Assembly: GCF_964340395.1 (NCBI RefSeq)
Contig: NC_135563.1
Span: forward strand, 17,211,651-17,275,650
Source: Glandiceps talaboti
Lineage: Eukaryota; Hemichordata; Enteropneusta; Spengelidae
DNA length: 64,000 bases
Direction of reading: 5' to 3'
Within the stretch, counting starts at the first letter, position 1. The number at the start of each line of letters is the position of its first letter. The notes below the pieces were generated by a model. The model saw only the letters and a program-made list of their open reading frames with translations. It was not told the DNA's origin and searched no databases. A program made the translations under genes and the position numbers. Below are positions 17,210 through 27,800 of the stretch, piece after piece.

Positions 17210-18414
17210 AATGATTTGGTCAATTCTTTGAATTTATTGTCAGACATGCAAAATAGATGTCGTCATGCCAAGAAAGTTGATGAATGAGTTTCATTGACTG
17301 GACTGTTTCAGGATGGTACTGACACAACCTTGATGAATACTCCTATTGTTTCAAAATTGAATTACATTATTGATCTTCCCCCGTATTTGGACATTGAAAG
17401 TTGGGCCGGAGCCAATTTTTTTTCATCCATAGTGTACATTTCATTAAGTTCACCTGTGAAATCGTGACTGTGTTCGGACCTCCAAGGACATGTGATATGA
17501 ATTTATTATATAATCATATTTGTCTCACTTCAGAACTGCTCCATGAGCCGCGCTACTCGCCCCAGACAATGTGATCAATCGTACCGATATGTACAATTGT
17601 TCGAATAAACACTGAATATCATCACAACCTATAAATGTTTAAGTTGTGTACACTCTTTTGTGCCGCAAAATGTAGGCATAGCAGAAATGATATCCTCCAG
17701 TTTTCTGTAGGACAAGATAGCGATTTAGAAAATACAGGATTACTGTTCATATTTTATTATTAAAATTGATGTTATTTTAAATTGAGCTTGAGGACTGCAG
17801 TCTAAATTTTTGAAATGTCAATCGTTGAGATATGGTTTCATTCAAAATTGTAAAAACAAGCACGAAAGCTCAGAAAACAATGGCAAAAAAATAACTGCCC
17901 TGAAAACCATCACATCTCAAGGCTGAAAAATTAATGACATTTGCATCATGAATATTCATTAAAAATGTTCCACAGGATTTAAAGAACTATAGTGACTGTT
18001 AGTGATCTCTGGTATTTTTACTTTCAGATTTTAATCCTAATTTTTAATTCTAATTTTAATCTGAAAAATATCCAGGTACCTCAAAATGTACATGATTCAA
18101 AATGGATTTCCTCCCACGTCAATGACAGTAGCCGGTCAGTTTCAGTTTCGAGGCCTTGTAGAGCTATTAATATTGATTATTATAGATGTATCATCAATGG
18201 GTTTGTCTCCGGCCAATATAACGAAGGACACCTGTTGTGCTCAACGTGTTCCCATTAAAAATGTAATAAAAAGGTCACATCACATCCAAAGCAAGTAATT
18301 AAATAATGAGCTGTAGATTCTATGCCAGTGTATATTTCAAGGTGATAAACTAATCTATAAATAGTGGTTTGAAATTGATGAATTGTGGAAAAACTGTCAC
18401 TTCCAATGTCAAAG
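17210..18414. other. Intergenic, nothing recognised
   Basis: AT-rich with short open frames only. Confidence 0.5.
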
Positions 18415-18720
18415 CAACTGATAAAATAAACAATTTGATATCCAAATGAAAACTATCACTTTAAACCATTTTTCACACTGAGTTTGCATTTTGTACAGAA
18501 AATTTGATATCTGCAGCATAGTGAGACACCAATTATTATCAATAATGACATCAGATAATTTTAAAGATACATTCATTGCTAAAAACTCAAAGTGCTCAGA
18601 TAAACAATTTCCTATCAGGATAAAAACTACCACGTTTAAGTATGTTTCCTACTAGGAATGCACTTTGTCCATCTGCAGTGTAGGGAGACACCACATTGTC
18701 AATTATACACATCAGATATC
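18415..18720. repeat. Diverged tandem duplication, unit ~165-178 bp
   Basis: The first unit has ATAAACAATTTG, AAAACTATCAC and GCAGCATAGTGAGACACC; the second repeats them as ATAAACAATTTC, AAAACTACCAC and GCAGTGTAGGGAGACACC, each followed by ACATCAGATA. Confidence 0.7.
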
Positions 18721-19245
18721 TGTTGTGACAGAACCCCAACAACACCAAGTGTAGCATACTCGGAATATTTGCAGGAGTGTTTGTGGTGTTATTATATCTC
18801 AGTGTGGTCATACTTTCAAAGCATAGCAAGTAGAAGTGCAGTAGTAAACAACACAACCATGAGTGCAAATACGCCAAGTACATCTACACTGACACTCGTG
18901 CAGCATAGGGTGCAAATAGTATTTCATATGTTTATCAGAAACAGCAAATATCTTCAAAAATCATACCATGCGATTTTGTGTGCCATAAATGACAGCACAC
19001 TCATTTGCATATCATTTGCATACAGGTGTATACAATAATGTTTGTGGTATTTCACTGCATTGCCAATATAACTAGTATATACACCAGTGCAAGTTATTAC
19101 TGGTATATATAGGTGATAACTTTCAAAAAATTTTATTAGTTAACTTGTACTTGTTGAAGAATGGTCATCTCGATGTCAACAATATATGTATATTTATTGG
19201 ATTTATAATTTTTTGACAAACATCAAGTATTTGCATCCTTAATAC

Positions 19246-19625
19246 TTGATTCATGTGACTGTTTACACACAGACATCAAGTCAGTGTACAAAGTACCATC
19301 ACTTATGAGTAAACAGCTTACCTTGATTCATGTGACTGTTTACATACAGACATCAAGTCAGTGTACAAAGTACCATCACTTATGAGTAAACAGCTTACCT
19401 TGATTCATGTGACTGTTTACACACAGACATCAAGTCAGTGTACAAAGTACCATCACTTATGAGTAAACAGCTTACCTTGATTCATGCAACTGTTTACATA
19501 CAGACATCAAGTCAGTGTACAAAGTACCATCACTTATGAGTCAGCTTACCTTGATTCATGCAACTGTTTACATACAGACATCAAGTCAGTTTACACAGTA
19601 CCATCAATGATGGGTGAAAAACTAA
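19246..19625. repeat. 77-bp minisatellite, five copies
   Basis: Units begin TTGATTCATG at 19246, 19323, 19400, 19477 and 19551. The first three repeats are nearly identical, the fourth lost three bases and the fifth is diverged and truncated. There are no spacers between units. Confidence 0.95.
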
Positions 19626-19879
19626 ATCGGCCAATCACAATGATCGAACTGTGAAAGGTTTTAGTGTACATTCTGGCACTTAAACAAAATTTATCTGATG
19701 TTTTTGAGTGTGGTAGTCTCTATTCAAAATGCAATAAAATGATGCTATATATAATTCAAGTCATAACAGAATGTGAATTAATAATACTTGTAGCTTATGT
19801 AAAGGAAAGAATGAAATATTGATTGATTGATTGACAAATGCAATAATATACCAGTCACTATTCCCATTACAAACCATAT

Positions 19880-19897
19880 CCCCCCCCCCCCCCCCCC
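19880..19897 (+). repeat. C18 homopolymer
   Basis: Run of 18 C after ACCATAT. Confidence 0.9.
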
Positions 19898-20074
19898 ATT
19901 ACATTTATTATACAATTGGTCCACTTGATTGCAGTCTGAATTCTAAACTCATTCACTTGGGGTCAATGAAGCCTTAGACCAGACCAGTACATCATTGGCA
20001 AAATAGATATTACAGGTAGTCCCCAATATTTCAGTCATGGAATCAGTCAAGGAACACATTGAGTGATGTAAGGG

Positions 20075-20395
20075 GCCTGGACACAATGAGTTGAAAAAAG
20101 TAGTGACCAAGCTTGTGTCACTATAAGTATTTCGTGGCTGAATGAAGAAAAATATTTGGATTAATTAAGCTTGAATTATGAAAAAGTGAGGAAAATAATG
20201 GCAGTGACACTGATTCATATAGTATATTATTCTAGTATATTTCGGCTAAATAACTCGGCCTTCTTCAACTGTTACTGGATATTAGATTCGATGACATTAA
20301 CATGTCATATGAATCATGTTAATGTGTATTGTCGTGACATATTTTCTGTTTGAATGTGTACAACTTATGGGTTGCATGTGGTATTATCAATAATA
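20075..20395. repeat. Old interspersed repeat copy
   Basis: Partner of 13985-14240, with ordered shared blocks around GTCGTGACAT and TTTGAATGTGTACAACTT. Confidence 0.5.
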
Positions 20396-20399
20396 AAGA

Positions 20400-21840
20400 A
20401 AAATACCATGGCTCCCCTTATGGTGATGACTAAATTGATGTTGTCCATTATAGAAAGTTCTGCATCCTCATCTCTTATATTCTCCATATAAACTCCCATT
20501 CACATTTAAACCAGGTCATAGTGGTCTGAACATGGTATCACGTCTGATATCCAATCTTTTACTGTACTTCTCTAAATCAGGCTTATCATAATCTGATAAC
20601 GCATTCAAGATGTATTGTTATGACTGTCTGGACTGTTTGATTTGTCATCCATAGGAGACATTGCTAGCTTTAATGACAGTACCACTGGTGCGCTGCCCTT
20701 GGGCAAAGCCCTCAACAGCACATGTGGCGCTATGTCACATATTGTTACGTACTTTTAAAGTTAGCAGAGTTACCTATGAGGGTCTAACAGCTAGACTATG
20801 ACAACGCCTGTGTGATAAAAGTAGCAATGAAGGTCCTGAATTTCACTAGTACACTAGATCTGATGTGATGGAAAATAATACTGAAGTATTCATATATTTT
20901 TAACAAAACTAAGCCTTACCCAGACAATATCAATCATTAAATTTGAAAGTGGGTGGAGGGTCTATGATTTAATCAAATCAAGAAATATTTGTTGGCTTGT
21001 GGGAATTACAAGTGTTTCATATTTGAAATTACTCATAACCAGGTTCTATACACATGTACAACTTTGTAGTTGTGTGCCATGTTGCTTGGTTACAATGTCC
21101 CTGTGGAAATGTCAAGGTCAAAGTCAATTGGGGTGGATGTAAAAGTTATTTACATCCAGCAGTCATAGAACTGTTGATACTGCATGAATGTTTGCCGCCT
21201 CCTTTTCGAGTCATCATTTCAGAAGTACCCTCCATTTGCATTTTTACAGCTGGTTCCTCTTGGTATACAACTGAACTGAGGTTCTGTTATGCTACAGGAG
21301 AAGCATCTTAGTGGGAAGAGTACATGTGGAATGTATCAGTGTATGTATTAACTACAAAGCTGTGGGCCAAGTGTGCTAAAACTTGATGCAGATGTTCCTT
21401 TGATGGTCTAGTTGGTTGCATGTTCAACAAAGCAGAATCATCTGATCAGCAGTTTGCAAAGTAGTCTACAAAAATGATTTTTGGTAGAAAAAATATACAA
21501 CTCAAAAACCACTTTGTGGATTGATCTGAAATTTGGTAGGGATGTTTCAAGGGATGTGTAGATCAAGAATTGTTCAAAACAAGATGAACCCATCATTAGT
21601 GTTTTTGTCAGTGCACACAAGTGTGTGTGACAGTGTATTTAATACTAGAACTGATTTATATATGAGTTGCCTCTTATCAGCACCATCAAATATTTCAAAG
21701 GCTTGCTACCACAGGCACTCCACTTGAGATGTATGAATAAATGGGTATTGAGTAAAATGATACTAAGTCGACAAACCTAAATGTACATGTACTACAAGCC
21801 TTACTAAAGTGTAAAGTATTGAGTTTTGTGTTGTTTTACA
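20400..21840. other. Intergenic, nothing recognised
   Basis: Slightly less AT-rich than its neighbours, with open frames up to 85 codons that show no recognisable domain. Confidence 0.5.
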
Positions 21841-21842
21841 CT

Positions 21843-21999
21843 GTTCTGCAGGTTGTATGCCTAATTACTCCATACCGAATTCACCCTGTATATATACATA
21901 GAGTGTATATATTACTCCATACCGAATTCACCCTGTATATATACATAGAGTGTATATGTGAATACGGTATGGAGTAAATAAGCATACAACCTGCTGAAC
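21843..21999. mobile_element. Foldback/MITE-like element with internal 47-bp perfect duplication
   Basis: The left arm begins GTTCTGCAGGTTGTATGC and the right arm ends GCATACAACCTGCTGAAC, its near-perfect reverse complement. The arms extend inward through ACTCCATACCG / CGGTATGGAGT to about 40 bp. Two identical 47-bp units occupy 21864-21910 and 21911-21957 and carry the self-complementary TGTATATATACA. Confidence 0.85.
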
Positions 22000-23400
22000 A
22001 AGTTAATAGTAGTTTGAAGAAAATCACTGACGAGGAAATAATCTTAAACGACTTTGAATCAAGGAGGGTAGTCTCCTGCTTTGCATAATTTGTGAAGGAT
22101 GTTGCTTAGCAGATTATCATTTTCAAACTACAGAGCATCGTCTGATATATTGCATGCCAACGTTTAGATAAGTAATAGAAACAAAATATTGGGGTGTAAC
22201 ATGACACACAAAAAAACTTACAATAAAAAGAAACACCAAAAAATAGTTACAGTAAAAAAACTCCAAATAAAAAAGGGGTACAAAGAATACCTTTTGCAGA
22301 TGAAGTGTTGTTTTAATTTATTTTATTTTATATACACAATTTTAGTTAAACTGTTAAATGTATCACAGTAAGTTCCTGAAAACAGTCTCTCCTACTCCTT
22401 TCCCTCTTGTTAGCTCTTTATCTCTCTATTTTTTTGTTGGTGTTACTTTTTTCACAATCTGGCAACCATCCTATCTGATGGAGGGGATTGTCTGGTTTCA
22501 TTAACTTACTTGTCGCAATCGACGTCTTTTGTTATGCAACAAAAGAATAAAGACCCGTTATTAACACGTTGTAGGGGTGCATTTTGTTATCATTTTTACA
22601 ATGTAATTAATTGTCACGGATTATGTGTTGTCCCAGTACAATGGAGTGAAATATGATTTCCATCTGTTCGTAATTGAAAGCGTTTTTCACGCTGTACTAC
22701 AAGCAATGAATATGCTAATACGGTTGCACATATTGAGTCAATTGGTTTTGTCCGTATGTTTCATGGCTTAAACGTTATCATTTGGATCGCGAACAGAATC
22801 CACATTTCTGTAGTAGTCTTCCATTGTTCATACCAGTGTTTTTATGCGATACATACATAGTAGCGGTCACCGGAACGTCCTTCGTATTGCACTACCGCGC
22901 CGCCACCTGTCGGTTGGTTATGGAAATGTTGCCAACGCAACGCGTACACGTACGCGCAGGTCTATTTAAAATGAACTACTACTAGGACTAGTTTATGCAT
23001 GTATGTATGTATACATTAACGTTGACTCGATGACCCGCATTTTCACGCTCCCTCCCTACGTAACATTTTAAGCATGCTTCATTAACTTGAACACTGTCCA
23101 ACTTTGTTTTCTCATAAATATCAGGATTTTTACATTTTTATTTTGAAAGTTGATTTCAATATTATACATGTCATCGGTAACAAAAATTATCATGAATATC
23201 AACGGCAGGCATTTGGCGTTTGCACTATATACATTACATACACGGGAAATACATGTCACACACAGATAGGTTTAAAATGGCAGTCCCCGTTGTTGGAAAC
23301 CTGTTTTGTCAACAATGCAAAAGCCAGTATACGTACTGTACATATGTATTCGTATGAGAAAAATTCTGAATAGTATTCAACATTAGAAATCGTTCGATTC
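22000..23400. other. Intergenic, becoming CpG-richer to the right
   Basis: CpG dinucleotides become common after about 22760. No gene recognised. Confidence 0.45.
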
Positions 23401-23415
23401 AAATGGGGGGTCGAG

Positions 23416-23901
23416 TTAATCACAGTATACAGCAGAAGTTTGTAGGTCACTGTAATGATTGATGGAGAATGTGTTATGTTTTAACAACAGTAACATTAGA
23501 TGTGATATCATGTAACTGGGTAGGCCACATGCCATCGTCAATTTAAACGTTAGATCTTGTCGTGAAGCCCCATCTTGGATCATGTCAACACGGCACACAC
23601 GTGGGTCGAACGTGGCCTCTTGTAGAATAAAAGGTGTGAAACTCATTACACAATGGACATGATAATCAATACCGTTTTCAAGGATAATATTCGATATCTG
23701 ATTATCAGAGTTGCATGTCAAATTCATATCTATAGTGTGAGAGAAAAAGACGAAAATTGGCAGATTTAAAGGAAATTTTAATTTTAGTGAATGTAGTCGC
23801 ACGCTTCTGCTGTAAATATGAGACACGTGGGTTAACCCACGTTGCGCGTCGATCGTATTTCCTGCTGGTAGCAGAACTGACGGAAGGTCATATATTAACA
23901 T
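23416..23901 (-). CDS. Orphan open reading frame, doubtful
   Basis: An ATG at 23901 on the minus strand opens 161 codons; the frame stays open further upstream to 23955 but without another ATG. I do not recognise the product. It has a hydrophobic stretch near the middle and several cysteines but no clear domain, signal or repeat. It points away from the Mxd gene 1 kb to its right, in a CpG-richer area where chance frames are longer. A frame of this length can arise by chance in 64 kb, so this is only a candidate. Confidence 0.15.
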   Translation of the reverse strand: MLIYDLPSVLLPAGNTIDAQRGLTHVSHIYSRSVRLHSLKLKFPLNLPIFVFFSHTIDMNLTCNSDNQISNIILENGIDYHVHCVMSFTPFILQEATFDPRVCRVDMIQDGASRQDLTFKLTMACGLPSYMISHLMLLLLKHNTFSINHYSDLQTSAVYCD

Positions 23902-24586
23902 ACGTGGCGACGTAAAGGTATGCGAGAAACAAATCTCGTATTTGAAGAAGACCAATTTTACAAAATGTACGAAAACTCACGTCTGTTTAAATGTGGTAGA
24001 TTCACATCACTATGACAACGTCATTCGTATTTTAAAAACCCTTTGTTTATAATTGCAAGCAGCCCAAGGACGCCCATGACGTGGACAGGCCTGGGTGGAA
24101 ACCACCATCAGAAAATTTCCAGAATTGTAATGTTGCAAGCCTTGTATCACCTGCTCATTAGTCAGGTGCATAAATAGATGTCTCCTTAAAGTGATTTTAG
24201 CGTGATGGGGAAATATTTTCTCGAAATCGGGTAGAAATCACGAAAAAAAAACTCATTTGCTCTGCGAACGCTGCCCTGCGTCTACGTGCACTCTATTTTT
24301 AGCTTGCGATTATTTACCTTATCAGCTGGATTTGACAGTGTCATAACAAGTCCGATACGCCCCCTACAGCTTTTAAACCCATGATGCACTGCAATGTTTT
24401 GGTCATATTTTTTTTCCTGTGCTATCCGTTCCTCTGCTTCTATCTAATTAAATACGCCGTATTATACTACTGTAGTTAGTGTTTCACTTGAAAACACTCT
24501 GAATTTTGTCATTAAACTTCACAAAAAGACGTAATTTTGCCTGTCATGTCGTGTTTTGATTGTTTTCTATAGGGCGTGGCGTCATC

Positions 24587-24667
24587 CACGTGTGTCGCAC
24601 ATGTCGTCGTCCTGTGACGTCACCGCTAAGTGTATTATCGCCCTATTGGTAAAATATAGCCCACGTG
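24587..24667 (+). promoter_or_regulatory. E-box / CRE / CCAAT cluster upstream of Mxd
   Basis: CACGTG E-boxes lie at 24587-24592 and 24662-24667, a full palindromic CRE TGACGTCA at 24615-24622, and an inverted CCAAT (ATTGG) at 24645-24649. A forward CCAAT follows at 24679-24683. CACGTG is the Myc/Max/Mad site, so autoregulation within the network is possible. Two more CACGTG lie further up at 23598-23603 and 23824-23829. Confidence 0.5.
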
Positions 24668-24815
24668 ACCAGTTTGAACCAATTAGATGAGTGTAGTCGG
24701 GGATTTTAATTTGAATTGCTAATCATGTTTGTGAACCGACCTCAACTGCTCAACGTGCGAAACTCGGCACAAGTGAACGCAGTATCGCCGCTGAAACCTA
24801 CTGATCGATCGGTGG

Positions 24816-24822
24816 TATAAAA
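24816..24822 (+). promoter_or_regulatory. Possible TATA box of Mxd
   Basis: TATAAAA lies 75 bp before the first ATG, which would leave a 5' UTR of about 45 nt. The transcription start is not known. Confidence 0.35.
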
Positions 24823-24890
24823 CGTTTCCATATCCACATCTTGCCTGAAATTTTAGAATTTTAGATTTTTTTTCAACATAAAACTTAAAG

Positions 24891-27800
24891 ATGATGAGCA
24901 TAGCGCAATTGCTGCAGGCAGCAGAATATCTGGAAAGACGAGAACGTGGTAAGTGGAGTTGACAGAAGAGTGTTATGATGCCGAAAAAATCGACATGCCG
25001 TTTGTTCGGGCTTGACAGCTGGGCATGAGCTCCATTTTGATCGAAAAAAATTTCTGTCCGTTTTCTTTTTCGCAGAATCAGAGCACGGTTATGCATCCCA
25101 ACTGCCTTTAAACGAAGATTCTACAAGAAAAAGGCTTAAAAGCAAGAAAATTCACACTAGTAGGTGAGTAATCGACAAAAATAATCGGGGATTTTTTTTT
25201 GACATTTTGCTGTTGTCAGTTTTACATGTGAATGTAAACAAACCCGACCAGCTGATTATATGGGCAGGGCACCTGGACGTAATATGACAGAAAATTTATT
25301 TCAGAGAAGAAATTTTATGAACATTTTGTGGTTGATCATCTAATGCAATTGTACATATGTCTATTTTTTCTATAAATTCTCCTCGTAGTGTGGATTTTGA
25401 TTTTGGGGCGACGTGGCCAGGCGCCATTTTTCTGTTTACGTCTCCCGGCCTAATCGACCGAGTTTACCGCTGTATTCATTAGGCGCTGGATTTATATTTT
25501 TTTACGATTTCGACACATCAGCTGACTATTAACTTAAATTGTTCAATGTCGATCTGTTGATCGAAACTTTTTCAATCGATTTGGTCCTTTTTTCGCGCCT
25601 TGCATATTCCTATTCGTTTGCAAACGTTTAGCGCGCACGTTCGCACAATACAACAGCTGCTAAGCGATCAGCTGTAGTTGCAAGACAGCCGAGGCCGACA
25701 TATTTTGAATCGTGAAATTCCCGCTAAAAGAAGGAATAAAAATCACAAAACGAGCTCTATATGCAGGTCTTAAATTTGTTTGTGCAATCTGATGATTTTT
25801 TGTTGTGGCTAAAATCGAATAGAAGCTTCGATTAAATTGACACCTGGTGAGGCTGCGCGAGCATCGTAACGTTGCATACACACTCAGTGCGGAACAAGGT
25901 CATGCTGCTATGGAAAATTGTATACAACAAAGTTGAAATAGCAAGGTTTTGATATAATAGTCTCGGAGGTAAATAATTTTAAACTCTAAATTGTATTTTA
26001 ATTTTGTGTTCATTATTTTATTTTCAGTCGATCAACCCATAATGAACTAGAGAAAAATAGGTAAGTGGAGAACGGAGGCGGTTTAGACGTTTTTTTCCGT
26101 TGTGTTTTTATTTTGGTTTCCCTCCATGTCCGAATACAAAGCCCGATGGAGGGGATAATACCTTATGAATAATGTATTTCCTAGCTTCGTAGGTCTTTTT
26201 TTAACTGGGCAAACTTATTGACTATTCGTTAGCATAAACAAAGGCCTTTAGACTTAGTGAGCTTGTATGTAACACATCTATCGTTATCAAAAGTGACGTG
26301 CATTTTGTGGCTTTCGGCCGTAGAATTAAAGCCTTGGCCTGCATTGTACTTCTAGGCCATCTCTACCTTGAGCCGTGAGGCCTTTTACGGAAGAGACGCT
26401 ATATTTGATATTGGTCCCAAGAACGCTGAACACGCCTTTTATACCTCAATTGGGATTAAAAATGTGAGCTGTTAACAGTTATGCGGTCATTGATAGATAT
26501 TGACAAATGTAATTCCTCAATGCAAGGCAAGGCCTTCACGGTACACGTTTCATGGTTTCCATGGAAATAAATGGGGACATGTGGATGAAACATTTCCTCA
26601 AAATGACAATGAGACTGCCACAGTAACAAAAAAATACCACTGTAAACATTTCATGTGACATTCATAGATTTTGGTAACATTTGCTTTCATATCTTGAACT
26701 ACTTTATTACCCAGACCCTCTGTAATGGTGAAGCCCATAAAGTGTACAAAGTGTGTGTGACCTTACAGTTCTGAACTAGAACTGACCTGCATGTGTGTAT
26801 TCTGTGTTATGCTGTTACATCACTCCCAAATCTTTTTATTGGCTGCAAGTATCAACAATGGCATGACAGATATGTGAACTGTTTACTCTAACTGTAATGT
26901 ATTTGTGTATGCAAAAGACATTGAGGGGCCCAGCACAGTTTTGCATACAATAGGGTCATACATTGACATGCCTTCCAATTGGAAGATGATTACTGTATGC
27001 TAATAATACATTAGGGAGTGGAATTTGACCTCGTTCTTCTTGTTTTCATTCTTGCGGTGAGAATTGTAGACTTCGACAGTGCAGGGCATGGTGATACGGT
27101 GATAGCCAAGTTAAATCCTAAAACCACATTGATATTGGTGACCTTATCTAACCCACAGAATTTCCAAAATTAAGAAACACCAAATAGATATATCCTTGAG
27201 GACCTTAAAATAAATAATAATAATATAGATATGTGGGCTGATCTTTCCCTGGTCAGCATTACTTCATGTACTGGTGATATATAGGTCTTTATTTCTAATA
27301 AATAAGCAAGTGTCAGTTCATATTAACAATAGTATTTTCAGATGGAGTGGACTGTAGAGAGAGAGGGCCAATTTAACATTAGATGTATTTGTGCATCAAC
27401 TCACAATCATGTTTATTTCCCTGGAGAATTGTTATCATAAAAAGTATGAAATGAGTTTACTTGCGTTGAACAAGTTTGACTGATTTGGGGAAATAAGTAA
27501 AGTCATGAAATGGACATGTCTCAAGTTCAAGTTTATCTTTGCACAGGCTTTTAACGCTAACAGCATTATGAATGTGTACAGTACTGTTTGATTTTAATAA
27601 CAAAAGAGATCTTGCTAATTAGAATTGTTATATCAGTTGTCTTATTATTGGATTATTTCCCTGTGCCAAAAATGGATTACTGTGTTTTATTATTATATTT
27701 TAATGACAGTTATATGAAATCAGAGCTTCTCAGTTTCTGTTGATATAGCTACAGAAGGAAATAGAAACACTATCCCAGGGTGTATGCATATAGAGGAATA

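Noticed and set aside
19246-19625. Regular 77-bp repeats resembling a CRISPR array
   Set aside because: There are no unique spacers and this is animal DNA; it is a minisatellite.
24719-25096. 125-codon minus-strand frame over Mxd exons 1-2
   Set aside because: It is antisense to real coding exons and has no recognisable domain.
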